A DNA stretch of 64,000 nucleotides. Origin: Streptomyces cadmiisoli (GTDB lineage Bacteria > Actinomycetota > Actinomycetes > Streptomycetales > Streptomycetaceae). The position numbers and the translations under genes are program-made. Below are positions 36,731 through 45,028 of this stretch, in pieces (position 1 is the stretch's first letter; each line of letters begins with the position of its first letter). A model generated the notes under the pieces. The model did no database searches. It was not told where the DNA came from and worked only from the letters and a program-made list of their open reading frames with translations. The stretch spans positions 7,254,001-7,318,000 of the forward strand of contig NZ_CP030073.1 of NCBI RefSeq assembly GCF_003261055.1. The letters are read 5' to 3'.

Positions 36731-38062
36731 GTGCTAGGAGAGTATCGGATCGAAGGACGGGGCGCAGCGGAGATTTCCGCGAGCGTCGAGCGCGCGGTGG
36801 GCGCGGGTGCCCTGCCCCCGGGCCACCTTCTGCCGCCCATGCGGGAGTTGGCGGCCCGGCTCGGCGTCAATCCCAACACCGTCGCGGCCGCCTACCGGAT
36901 CCTGCGGGAGCGCGGGGTCATCGAGACCGCCGGGCGCCGGGGCAGCCGGGTGCGGGCCAAGCCGGCCACGACCGCGCGGGACGCCATCCGCGTGGATGTG
37001 CCGGAGGGGGTGCGCGACATGGCCGCGGGGAACCCGGATCCGGCGCTGCTGCCCCCGCTGGCGACGGCGTTCGCCGCGGCGGGGGCGCAGGCGGACCGGG
37101 AGCCGGTGCTCTACGGCGACGCGCCCGTGGAACCCGAGCTGGCCCGCGTCGCCCGCGCCGACCTGGACGCCGGGGGAGTGCCCGACGGGCCGGTGGTGGT
37201 CACCTCCGGCTCGCTGGACGCGGTCGAGCGGGTCCTCGCCGCGCACCTCAAGCCCGGTGACGCCGTCGCGGTGGAGGATCCCGGGTGGGGCAGCCTCCTC
37301 GACCTCGTCCCCGCGCTCGGCCTGCGCACCGTGCCCGTGCAGGTCGACGACGACGGACCGCTGCCCGCGGACGTGGACCGCGCCCTGGCGGCCGGCGCGC
37401 GGGCGCTGATCGTCACCGACCGCGCGCAGAATCCCACCGGGGCCGCGCTGAGCGCCGCACGCGCGCGTGCCCTGCGCACGGTGCTCGGGCGGCACCCCGA
37501 CACGCTGCTGATCGAGGACGACCACGGCCACGGCATCGTCGACCTCCCCCTGCACCCTCTGGCGGGAGTCACCCGTCACTGGGCCTTCGTCCGTTCGACG
37601 GCCAAGGCCTTCGGGCCCGATCTGCGGATCGCCGTGCTCACCGGCGACGAGCTGACGCTGGACCGGGTCCGCGGGCGGCAGCGGCTGGGGCCCGGCTGGG
37701 TCAGCCGGCTCACCCAGCGGGCGGTGGTGCGGCTGTGGGCCGACGGCGCGGTGGACACGCCGGCGGTCTCGGCGGCGTACGGCGGACGCAGGGATGCCCT
37801 GATCGGCGCGCTGGCGCGGCACGGCATCGCGGCGTACGGGCGCAGCGGCCTGAACGTGTGGATCCCCGTGCCGGACGAGACCGGCGCCGTCGCCCGCCTG
37901 CAGCACGCCGGCTGGGCGGTCGCCCCCGGTGCCCGGTTCCGCATGAGCGTCCCGCCCGGTATCCGGGTCACCGTCTCGACACTGACCGAGGGCGAGGCCG
38001 GCCCACTGGCGGAGGCGATCGCCGCCGCCGTCCGTCCGGCGCCGGTGCGCAGCTACGTCTGA
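36731..38062 (+). CDS. MocR-type (GntR HTH + class I aminotransferase) regulator
   Basis: A 443-residue regulator: winged helix at about 8-72 (LPPGHLLPPMRELAARLGVNPNTVAAAYRILRERG), then an aminotransferase-like domain with the PLP lysine K292 in RSTAKAFGPDLR. MocR proteins bind PLP and switch genes for vitamin B6, GABA or transport. The divergent neighbour is a PNPOx-like protein, which hints at a B6-linked role. I chose the GTG at 36731 because the CATAAT box ends 7 nt before it (leaderless transcript); an ATG at 36722 lies inside that box and is unlikely. Confidence 0.9.
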   Translation: MLGEYRIEGRGAAEISASVERAVGAGALPPGHLLPPMRELAARLGVNPNTVAAAYRILRERGVIETAGRRGSRVRAKPATTARDAIRVDVPEGVRDMAAGNPDPALLPPLATAFAAAGAQADREPVLYGDAPVEPELARVARADLDAGGVPDGPVVVTSGSLDAVERVLAAHLKPGDAVAVEDPGWGSLLDLVPALGLRTVPVQVDDDGPLPADVDRALAAGARALIVTDRAQNPTGAALSAARARALRTVLGRHPDTLLIEDDHGHGIVDLPLHPLAGVTRHWAFVRSTAKAFGPDLRIAVLTGDELTLDRVRGRQRLGPGWVSRLTQRAVVRLWADGAVDTPAVSAAYGGRRDALIGALARHGIAAYGRSGLNVWIPVPDETGAVARLQHAGWAVAPGARFRMSVPPGIRVTVSTLTEGEAGPLAEAIAAAVRPAPVRSYV

Positions 38063-38268
38063 CCAGCCCACGTGCGGGCCTGCGCCGTCCAGGCGCCGCC
38101 GCGGGTGGACCGGGGCAGTGGTGGCCGCGTCGCCCCGGTCCGGGAGACCGGGCCGCGCCCCGCCGACGGCCACCGGCTGCGGCTGGGCACGGCGACCGGA
38201 CGGCCGCGGTTCGGCACGGCGACCGGACGGCCGCCGTCGGCCACCGGCTCAGGACCTCCGCTCCCGGG

Positions 38269-39195
38269 TCAGGACCTCCGCACCTGGGTCAGCGCCGCCC
38301 CCGCCAGCACGATCGCCGCGCCGACCGGTGTCGACCAGGTGAGCGACTCGCCGAGGATCGCGACTCCCGCGGCGGTGGCGATGACGGGGATGAAGTACGT
38401 GACCATCTGGGCCGTGGTCGGGCCGACCTCGGCGACCAGGCCGTACTGGACGAGCACGGCGAGACCCGTGCCGAGCGCGCCGAGCGCGACCACGGCGAGC
38501 AGCGGGACGAGGGGGAAGCGGTCCGGCGCAGCCGTGAACAGGGGGGTGACCACCGCCAGTTGCAATGTCGCGAGCAGCAACTGCGCCCCGGTGAGGGACA
38601 GATGCGAGTCGCCGGACGACGCCAGTGTGCGGCGGACGTAGATCCAGCCGATCGGGTAGCTGAGTGAGGCCAGCAGAGCCAGCGCGGTGCCGGTGGGCTC
38701 GACGCCGTTGAAGCCCTGCCAGGCGCCGAGCACCGTCAGCACACCGAGGAAGCCGAGGCCCAGTCCGGCCACCCGGACCCGGGTCGGCCGGTCCTCGGAG
38801 AGCGCCACCAGCGACAGGGCCATGCCCCACAGCGGCGAGGTGGCGTTGCAGATGCCGGCGAGCGTGGACGGGATGGTCAGCTCCGCGTAGGCGAACAGGG
38901 AGAAGGGCAGCGCGTTCAGCAGGAGTGCGGCGACCGTGAGATGCCCCCAGGTGTGTGCTCCGCGCGGCAGCCGCTCCCGCTTCACGACCATCACCGCCGC
39001 GAGCACCGCGGTGCCGAACAGCAGCCGGCCGAGGGTGACCTGGAAGGGGGCGTAGCCCTCGGTGCCCACCTTGATGAGCAGGAAGCTGAAGCCCCAGACC
39101 AGCGAGAGCGCCGCGAAGCGGAGCCGCCAGTCGAGACGGCGGCGGGAGCGGGCGGGGGTGCGGACGGGCGTGCGGGTGGTCACGGCGGTGGTCAT
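38269..39195 (-). CDS. EamA/DMT-superfamily transporter
   Basis: A 308-residue ten-helix transporter. Repeat 1 has SLVWGFSFLLIKVGTEGYAPF and IPSTLAGICNATSPLWGM; repeat 2 ends GPTTAQMVTYFIPVIATAAGVAILGESL. Substrate unknown (often amino acids or toxic metabolites). The start at 39195 removes a poor upstream extension. It is divergent from a LysR regulator 75 bp away, the usual arrangement for a regulator and its exporter target. Confidence 0.9.
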   Translation of the reverse strand: MTTAVTTRTPVRTPARSRRRLDWRLRFAALSLVWGFSFLLIKVGTEGYAPFQVTLGRLLFGTAVLAAVMVVKRERLPRGAHTWGHLTVAALLLNALPFSLFAYAELTIPSTLAGICNATSPLWGMALSLVALSEDRPTRVRVAGLGLGFLGVLTVLGAWQGFNGVEPTGTALALLASLSYPIGWIYVRRTLASSGDSHLSLTGAQLLLATLQLAVVTPLFTAAPDRFPLVPLLAVVALGALGTGLAVLVQYGLVAEVGPTTAQMVTYFIPVIATAAGVAILGESLTWSTPVGAAIVLAGAALTQVRRS

Positions 39196-39269
39196 GACAG
39201 CAACGATGGGGGAGCGGACTTCGTAGCACAATCGAGAATTCGCACGCTGTATCTCGTAGCATCGCTTAC

Positions 39270-40178
39270 ATGTTGAGTCTGGAGCGCCTGCGCACCCTGG
39301 ACGCCCTCGCCCGGCACGGATCGGTGAGCGGCGCGGCCGAGGGGCTGCACATCACCACCTCGGCCGTCTCCCAGCAGATGGCCAAACTGGAGCGGGAGGT
39401 GGGCCAGCGGCTGCTCGCCAAGCACGGACGCGGCGTGCGGCTCACCGACGCCGGGCGGCTGCTCGCCCAGCACGCGGCGCGGATCCTGTCCCAGGTCGAG
39501 CTCGCCCAGTCCGACCTGGAGGCGCAGCGCGGACAGGTGGTGGGCGACCTGCGCCTGTCGGCGTTCCCGACCGCCGCGCGCGGACTGTTCCCCGTCGCGC
39601 TCGCCGCACTGCGCGTCGCGCATCCCGCGCTGCGGCTGCGCTCCTGCGAGCTGGAACCGGAGCAGGGGGTCAGGGGCGTCGTGCGCGGCGACCTCGACCT
39701 CGCGGTCGTCCTCGACTGGTACAACAAGCCGATGCCGCTGCCCGGCGGCCTCGTCAAGGCACCGATCCTGGACGATCCCGCCGATGTCGCGATGCCCGCC
39801 GGCCATCGCCTCGCCGACCGCGACGAGGTCGACCTCGGGGAGTTCGCGGAGGACGAGTGGATCACGTGGGGGGACGGCGAGTTCTGCCACGAGTGGCTGA
39901 TGTTCACCCTGCGGTCGCGGGGCATCGAGCCGATCGTCGGCCACCGCGCCGCCGAGACGCACACCCAGCTCGGGCTCGTCGCGGCCGGGCTCGGGGTGTG
40001 CATCGCCCCGCTGCTCGGCCGCCACCCGGTGCCGGACGGGGTGGTCACCCGGCCGTTGCGGCAGCGGGTGCGCCGGCATGTGTACGTGGTCTGGCGGGCG
40101 GACGCCGACCGCCGCCCGTCGATCCGGGCGGCGGTCGAGGCACTGCGCGCCGCGGGGGAACGAGTCGGCGTCTCCTGA
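39270..40178 (+). CDS. LysR-family transcriptional regulator
   Basis: A 302-residue regulator: N-terminal HTH (MLSLERLRTLDALARHGSVS and TTSAVSQQMAKLEREVG) and a periplasmic-binding-protein-like effector domain from about residue 90. A TAGCAT -10 box (39257-39262) ends 7 nt before the ATG, so the transcript is leaderless. The sequence TCGTAGCA occurs twice in the intergenic region and may form part of its binding site. Probably controls the divergent EamA exporter. Confidence 0.92.
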   Translation: MLSLERLRTLDALARHGSVSGAAEGLHITTSAVSQQMAKLEREVGQRLLAKHGRGVRLTDAGRLLAQHAARILSQVELAQSDLEAQRGQVVGDLRLSAFPTAARGLFPVALAALRVAHPALRLRSCELEPEQGVRGVVRGDLDLAVVLDWYNKPMPLPGGLVKAPILDDPADVAMPAGHRLADRDEVDLGEFAEDEWITWGDGEFCHEWLMFTLRSRGIEPIVGHRAAETHTQLGLVAAGLGVCIAPLLGRHPVPDGVVTRPLRQRVRRHVYVVWRADADRRPSIRAAVEALRAAGERVGVS

Positions 40179-40183
40179 AGCCC

Positions 40184-40651
40184 TTACGGAGCGCCCAGCT
40201 TGCGGAAGTCCCAGGAGACGATCTTCTGCGGAGTCAGTCGCACCCAGGCGTGCCGCCCGTCGTGCGGCATCTCCTCCAGGCCGAAGTTCTTGCGGGCGAA
40301 CAGCGTCTCGGGGAGGTCGAGTTCGGCGTGCAGCTCGCCGGTGCGAGGGCTCTCGCCGACGAACTCCACGGCCCCGGACAGCTCCGCGCCGCGCAGTTCG
40401 TCGTACTCCTCGCCCGTGTCGACCACGACGGCCACCCGCGGGTCGCGGCGCAGATCGGCCCACCGCTTGCTGCGCACCACGGAGTACAGCCACATCGAGG
40501 TGCCGTCCCAGGCGAACCACAGGGTGCTCACGTGCGGGGCGCCGTCGGCCGACACCGTGGCGACCCGGCAGGTGCGCTGGGAGGTGAGGAACTCGTCCAG
40601 CTCGCCGGGCGTCATCATGATCTTCCGGCCCCGGCGCTGAGTGGCTGTCAT
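40184..40651 (-). CDS. Pyridoxamine 5'-phosphate oxidase-family protein
   Basis: A 155-residue split-barrel protein: TCRVATVSADGAPHVSTLWFAWDG, LYSVVRSKRWADLRRDPRVAVVVD and a C-terminal WVRLTPQKIVSWDFRKL. This fits the PPOX-class proteins of actinobacteria, many of which use F420 or flavin. GAGGAG lies seven bases before the ATG. It converges with lysR with only 5 bp between stops. Substrate unknown. Confidence 0.9.
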   Translation of the reverse strand: MTATQRRGRKIMMTPGELDEFLTSQRTCRVATVSADGAPHVSTLWFAWDGTSMWLYSVVRSKRWADLRRDPRVAVVVDTGEEYDELRGAELSGAVEFVGESPRTGELHAELDLPETLFARKNFGLEEMPHDGRHAWVRLTPQKIVSWDFRKLGAP

Positions 40652-40772
40652 GCGATTCTCCTCGAGAGAACTACATCTGACGGTACGTCAGAAAAGCATG
40701 GATCGTCTTGCGTCCCCGTGCAATGGTGGTTCGGCCCACCGCTACTGCATCCGCCCGCGACGAGGGGGAACC

Positions 40773-41414
40773 ATGTCGTCCCGCGAACGTCTCAGCGAAC
40801 TCCTCGACCCCGCCGTCACCGTCCTGCTCACCGTCGAGTGCCAGCAGGGCGTCGTCGGCCCGGACAGCGCCCTGCCCGAGCTGGCCCGGCAGGTCCGCTC
40901 CTCGGGCGCCCTCGCCAACGTCGCCCGGCTGGTGGCCGCCGCGCACGACAGCGGCGTCCAGGTGATCCACGCCATCGCCGAACGCCGCCCCGACGGCCGC
41001 GGCGCGGGCCGCAACGCCCGGCTGTTCCGCGCCGCCGAACGCCTCCCCGTCCAGCAGCTGTCCGGCACCACGGCGGTACGTGTCGCACCCCCGATCGAGG
41101 TCACCGAGCAGGACTTCGTCGTACGCCGGCTGCACGGACTGTCGCCCATCCAGGGCACCGACGTCGACCCCCTGCTGCGCAACCTCGGCTGCCGCACGGT
41201 GATCGTCACCGGCGTCTCCGCGAACGTCGCGATCCCCAACGCGGTCTTCGACGCCGTCAACCGGGGGTACACGGCCGTCGTGCCGACCGACGCCATCGCA
41301 GGGGTGCCCGCCGACTACACCCCCGTGATGATCCGTCACACCCTCGCCCTGGTCGCCACCCTCGCGACCACCGAGGAGGTGCTGGGCTGCCTGCGGCGGC
41401 CGGTCGCCCGCTGA
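40773..41414 (+). CDS. Isochorismatase-fold (cysteine hydrolase superfamily) protein with altered active site
   Basis: A 213-residue protein with the isochorismatase-like fold. The canonical N-terminal Asp is Glu22 (LLTVECQQG), the Lys position falls in VVRRLHGLSPIQGT (Arg), and the nucleophilic Cys position is Ala153 in VTGVSANVAIPN. Isochorismatases proper also lack the Cys, but loss at all three positions makes ordinary amidase chemistry unlikely. It could be an isochorismatase-like lyase or a non-catalytic protein. GAGGGGGA precedes the ATG. It converges with the Rieske gene, 3 bp between stops. Confidence 0.85.
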   Translation: MSSRERLSELLDPAVTVLLTVECQQGVVGPDSALPELARQVRSSGALANVARLVAAAHDSGVQVIHAIAERRPDGRGAGRNARLFRAAERLPVQQLSGTTAVRVAPPIEVTEQDFVVRRLHGLSPIQGTDVDPLLRNLGCRTVIVTGVSANVAIPNAVFDAVNRGYTAVVPTDAIAGVPADYTPVMIRHTLALVATLATTEEVLGCLRRPVAR

Positions 41415-41417
41415 CCG

Positions 41418-41849
41418 TCACGCCGTCCTGATCTCGTCCCCCTCCACGGCGATCCGCCGCTCGTCCAGCGGCTGGGTGGCCGGGCCCTGCTTGACGCTGC
41501 CGTCGGTCGCGGAGAACCGGCTGTCGTGACAGGGGCAGATGATGACGCCGTCCCTGACGTCCTTCACCGCGCAGCCCTGGTGGGTGCACTTCGAGGAGAA
41601 CGCCTTGTACTCCCCCGCCACCGGCTGGGTGACCACCACGTCGCCGAAGACCTTCCCGCCGCCCTCGGGAACGTCGGACGTCCGGCCGAGGACTTCGCCG
41701 GAGACGGCGCCGGAACCGGTGTCGGAGGAGTCCTCCGACCCGCACGCGGCCAGCGCGGCGGCGAGCCCCGCGGCCCCGGCGGCGGCCATCACGGTGCGAC
41801 GGGCAGGACCTGACACCGAGTGACGCGATGCGAGCGTTTCACCGGACAT
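41418..41849 (-). CDS. Rieske [2Fe-2S] lipoprotein
   Basis: A 143-residue exported protein. The twin-arginine/lipoprotein signal has ARRTVMAAAGAAG and lipobox LAAC (Cys36). A Ser/Gly linker precedes a Rieske domain with CTHQGC and CPCHDSRF, giving the two Cys and two His ligands of a [2Fe-2S] cluster; the rest of the box (DGSVKQGPATQPL) is typical. Probably folded before Tat export and anchored outside the membrane as an electron carrier. No cytochrome b or oxygenase partner is adjacent. Confidence 0.94.
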   Translation of the reverse strand: MSGETLASRHSVSGPARRTVMAAAGAAGLAAALAACGSEDSSDTGSGAVSGEVLGRTSDVPEGGGKVFGDVVVTQPVAGEYKAFSSKCTHQGCAVKDVRDGVIICPCHDSRFSATDGSVKQGPATQPLDERRIAVEGDEIRTA

Positions 41850-41998
41850 GCTGGCGTTCCCTTCGTCGACATGTGATGTCCAGCAGTACGGGTCGGGACA
41901 CGTCCCGGTTCAGTCGCCACGCGGTTCTTGACCCGATCGAGGTCACGACCCGACGGGTGGCGCCCCAGCCGTCACGAACGCCCCAGTAGCCTGGGGCG

Positions 41999-42754
41999 AT
42001 GCTCAAGGAAGTCATCGCGACCCGCTACGTCACGCCGTTGCGTGAGGGCGGCTCGCTGCCGGGACTCGTCGAGGCCGACGACTTCGGGACGTACGTCATG
42101 AAGTTCACCGGCGCCGGCCAGGGCCGCAAGACGCTCGTCGCGGAGGTGGTCTGCGGCGAACTGGCCCGCCGGCTGGGCCTGCGGGTGCCGCGCCTGGTCA
42201 CCGTCGAACTCGACCCGGTCCTCGGGCTCGGCGAGCCCGACCAGGAGGTGCAGGAGCTGCTGAAGTCCAGCGGCGGCACCAACCTCGGCATGGACTTCCT
42301 GTCCGGCGCGCTCGGCTTCGACCCCCTCGCCTTCGACGTGGGCCCCGAGGAGGCGGGACGGATCGTCTGGTTCGACGCGCTGGTGAACAACGTCGACCGC
42401 TCCTGGCGCAACCCCAACCTGCTGATGCGGCACGGCGAGCTCTGGCTCATCGACCACGGCGCCACGATGATCTGGCACCACAACTGGCCCGGCGCGCAGA
42501 CCTCCGCGGCCCGCCCCTACGACGCCTCCGACCACGCGCTGCGCCCGTTCGAGCCGGATGTGCGCTCGGCCGCCGCGGAGCTGGCCCCGCGCGTCACCGA
42601 GGACCTCCTCGCCGAGGTCACCGCGCAGATCCCGGAAGCCTGGCTGGCCGGCGAACCCGGCTTCGAGACGACCGACGCCCTCCGGCGGGCCTACGCCGAG
42701 CCCCTGCTCGCGCGCGCCGCCGCCGTCCACGAACGCATCCAGGGGGTCCGGTGA
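41999..42754 (+). CDS. Small HipA-like kinase family protein
   Basis: A 251-residue protein of the HipA-like kinase group, about half the length of HipA. It has a candidate ATP-binding lysine K35 (YVMKF), a Gly/Lys loop (GAGQGRKT), a catalytic loop NNVDRSWRNPNLL (D133, N138) and a metal-binding LIDHGATM (D152). The last 30 residues are helical. No HTH antitoxin precedes it; a DUF3037 gene follows with a 4-nt overlap. TAGCCT (41985-41990) ends 8 nt before the ATG, so it is leaderless and probably constitutive. Phosphorylation target unknown. Confidence 0.88.
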   Translation: MLKEVIATRYVTPLREGGSLPGLVEADDFGTYVMKFTGAGQGRKTLVAEVVCGELARRLGLRVPRLVTVELDPVLGLGEPDQEVQELLKSSGGTNLGMDFLSGALGFDPLAFDVGPEEAGRIVWFDALVNNVDRSWRNPNLLMRHGELWLIDHGATMIWHHNWPGAQTSAARPYDASDHALRPFEPDVRSAAAELAPRVTEDLLAEVTAQIPEAWLAGEPGFETTDALRRAYAEPLLARAAAVHERIQGVR

Positions 42755-43134
42755 GCGACCGGCACGTCTTCGAATACGCACTGCTGCGGATCGTCCCGCG
42801 CATCGAACGGGGGGAGTGCGTCAACGCCGGAGTCCTCGTCTACTGCCGTGCCAAGTCCTACGTCGGTGCCCGCACGCATCTCGACGAGGCCCGGCTGCTG
42901 GCTCTCGACCCCGGCGTGGACCTGCCCGGCGTGCGTGCCGCGCTGCGCGCCGTGGAGGGCGTCTGCGCCGGGGGAGCGGCGGCCGGGCAGGCGGCGGGCG
43001 ACGACGCGGGCCGGCGTTTCCGCTGGCTGATCGCGCCGCGCTCGACGGTCGTGCAGCCCGGTCCGGTGCACACCGGACTGACCGCGGATCCGGCCGCCGA
43101 GACCGAGCGGCTGCTCGACCTGCTGGTGAGGTGA
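42751..43134 (+). CDS. DUF3037 family protein, partner of the HipA-like kinase
   Basis: A 127-residue protein with the DUF3037 pattern: FEYALLRIVPRIERGECVNAGVLVYCR near the N-terminus and FRWLIAPRSTVVQPGPVHTGLT near the C-terminus. It starts at a GTG overlapping the kinase stop codon (GTGA), so the two proteins are coupled. I recall this pairing in many genomes. Function unknown: it may be a kinase substrate, inhibitor or cofactor. Cytoplasmic. Confidence 0.87.
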   Translation: MSDRHVFEYALLRIVPRIERGECVNAGVLVYCRAKSYVGARTHLDEARLLALDPGVDLPGVRAALRAVEGVCAGGAAAGQAAGDDAGRRFRWLIAPRSTVVQPGPVHTGLTADPAAETERLLDLLVR

Positions 43135-43159
43135 TGGATCACATGCACCCGATGGGCCG

Positions 43160-43188
43160 TTGACACCGGGTGCCAGGGCTTCTAGCGT
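43160..43188 (+). promoter_or_regulatory. Consensus promoter of the SDR operon
   Basis: TTGACA (43160-43165), a 17-bp spacer, then TAGCGT (43183-43188): a good vegetative-sigma promoter. Confidence 0.8.
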
Positions 43189-43206
43189 CACGTCTGCTGA
43201 AGGTAC

Positions 43207-43220
43207 TAAGCGGTCGCTCA
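43207..43220. promoter_or_regulatory. Palindromic operator TAAGCG-GT-CGCTCA
   Basis: A 14-bp dyad with one mismatch just downstream of the expected transcription start, positioned for a repressor. Such dyads are typical of TetR-type fatty-acid or acyl-CoA regulators; the factor is not identified. Confidence 0.6.
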
Positions 43221-43268
43221 TCGGAGGGCGTCCCGCTGAGCCGCATCCAAGGGCGAGGAGAAACAGCA

Positions 43269-44030
43269 ATGTCCACCACTGAGCAGCGGGTCGCCGTTGT
43301 CACCGGTGCCGCGCGCGGCATCGGTGCCGCCACCGCCGTACGCCTGGCGGCCGAGGGCCGCGCGGTCGCCGTGCTCGACCTCGACGAGGCCGCCTGCAAG
43401 GACACCGTGGAGAAGATCGTCGCGGCCGGCGGCAGGGCCGTCGCGGTCGGCTGCGACGTGTCCGACGAGGCCCAGGTCGAGGCGGCCGTCGCGCGCGTCG
43501 CCGAGGAGCTCGGCGCGCCGACGATCCTCGTCAACAACGCGGGCGTGCTCCGCGACAACCTGCTCTTCAAGATGAGTGTCGCCGACTGGGACACCGTCAT
43601 GAACGTGCACCTGCGCGGCGCCTTCCTGATGTCCAAGGCCTGCCAGAAGCACATGGTGGACGCCGGCTTCGGCCGTATCGTCAACCTCTCCTCGTCCTCC
43701 GCCCTCGGCAACCGCGGCCAGGTCAACTACTCCGCCGCCAAGGCCGGCCTCCAGGGCTTCACCAAGACCCTCGCCAAGGAGCTGGGCAAGTTCGGCGTCA
43801 CCGCCAACGCCGTCGCCCCCGGCTTCATCGCCACCGACATGACCGCCGCCACCGCCGAGCGCGTCGGCATGGGCTTCGAGGACTTCAAGGCCGCCGCCGC
43901 CACCATGATCCCCGTGCAGCGTGTCGGCGAGCCCGACGACATCGCCAACGCCATCGCCTTCTTCACGGGCGACGCGGCCGGCTTCGTCTCCGGCCAGGTG
44001 CTGTACGTCGCCGGCGGACCGCTCGACTAA
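43269..44030 (+). CDS. 3-oxoacyl-ACP reductase-like SDR (FabG family)
   Basis: A 253-residue classical SDR: TGAARGIG cofactor motif, NNAG, the catalytic Ser of NLSSSSALG, YSAAK and a C-terminal VAPGFIATDM. Complete NAD(P)H-dependent oxidoreductase, probably acting on a 3-oxoacyl thioester or related ketone in the cytoplasm. GAGGAG lies nine bases before the ATG. First gene of a two-SDR operon with a consensus promoter and a dyad operator. Confidence 0.93.
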   Translation: MSTTEQRVAVVTGAARGIGAATAVRLAAEGRAVAVLDLDEAACKDTVEKIVAAGGRAVAVGCDVSDEAQVEAAVARVAEELGAPTILVNNAGVLRDNLLFKMSVADWDTVMNVHLRGAFLMSKACQKHMVDAGFGRIVNLSSSSALGNRGQVNYSAAKAGLQGFTKTLAKELGKFGVTANAVAPGFIATDMTAATAERVGMGFEDFKAAAATMIPVQRVGEPDDIANAIAFFTGDAAGFVSGQVLYVAGGPLD

Positions 44031-44043
44031 GGGGATCTCGGAC

Positions 44044-44802
44044 ATGGAACTCCCGGAGCTTTCGGGCAAGGTCGCGCTCGTCACGGGCGCCAGCCGCGGT
44101 ATCGGCTACGGCGTCGCCGAGGCCCTGGTGGCACGCGGCGACCGCGTCTGCATCACCGGCCGGGGCGAGGAAGCCCTGAAGGAGGCCGCCGAGAAGCTCG
44201 GCGCCGACCGCGTCCTCGCCGTCGCCGGCAAGGCCCACGACCTGGACCATCAGGCCGAGGCCGTCGAGCGCACCATGGAGGTCTTCGGCCGGGTCGACTA
44301 CCTGGTCAACAACGCCGGCACGAACCCGGTGTTCGGGCCGATCGCCGACCTCGACCTCGGGGTGGCGCGCAAGGTGTTCGAGACCAACGTGGTCTCCGCG
44401 CTCGGTTTCGCGCAGCGGACCTGGCACGCCTGGCAGAAGGACAACGGCGGCGCGATCGTCAACATCGCCTCCGTGGCGGGCGTCTCCGCCTCGCCCTTCA
44501 TCGGCGCCTACGGCATCAGCAAGGCCGCGATGATCAACCTGACGCTGCAGCTGGCGCACGAGTTCGCGCCCGGTGTACGGGTCAACGCCATCGCCCCCGC
44601 CGTGGTGAAGACCAAGTTCGCCCAGGCCCTGTACGAGGGCCGGGAGGCGGAGGCGGCCGCGGCCTATCCGCTGGGCCGGCTCGGTGTGCCCGCCGACATC
44701 GGCGGCGCCGCCGCCTTCCTCACCTCGGACCAGGCCGACTGGATCACCGGACAGACCCTCGTGGTCGACGGCGGCATCTTCCTGAACGCCGGCGTGGGGT
44801 GA
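44044..44802 (+). CDS. SDR-family oxidoreductase (FabG-like)
   Basis: A 252-residue classical SDR: TGASRGIG, NNAG, the catalytic Ser in NIASVAG, YGISK and a C-terminal WITGQTLVVDGG. It starts 13 bp after the preceding SDR, so the pair is co-transcribed and may act on successive or opposite stereo-configurations of a beta-hydroxyacyl substrate. A long-armed hairpin at 44822-44886 ends the operon. Confidence 0.93.
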   Translation: MELPELSGKVALVTGASRGIGYGVAEALVARGDRVCITGRGEEALKEAAEKLGADRVLAVAGKAHDLDHQAEAVERTMEVFGRVDYLVNNAGTNPVFGPIADLDLGVARKVFETNVVSALGFAQRTWHAWQKDNGGAIVNIASVAGVSASPFIGAYGISKAAMINLTLQLAHEFAPGVRVNAIAPAVVKTKFAQALYEGREAEAAAAYPLGRLGVPADIGGAAAFLTSDQADWITGQTLVVDGGIFLNAGVG

Positions 44803-44821
44803 GCTGATCCGGCCGTACCGA

Positions 44822-44886
44822 CAGGGGCGCCTCCTACCGTCGAAGCTTCGTGTGACGCGAATTTCTTGACGGAAGAGGCGCCCCTG
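44822..44886 (+). terminator. Long-loop hairpin after the SDR operon
   Basis: Perfect 12-bp arms (44822-44833 / 44875-44886) enclose a 41-nt loop that contains a CGAAGCTTCG palindrome. Possibly a terminator or a structured element in front of the ABC-protein gene. Confidence 0.55.
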
Positions 44887-45028
44887 CCCGTGTCCGGACG
44901 ACACTCTGACCGATGACAACGTCGTCATGAAGATGCTGATCAAGGACCCCGGGAAAGGGCGCTTCAGGGCGTCGAACGTTGCGGTAGGGTCTGCCAACCC
45001 TTGGCATGGCGGATCGAGGAGCGTGCGC

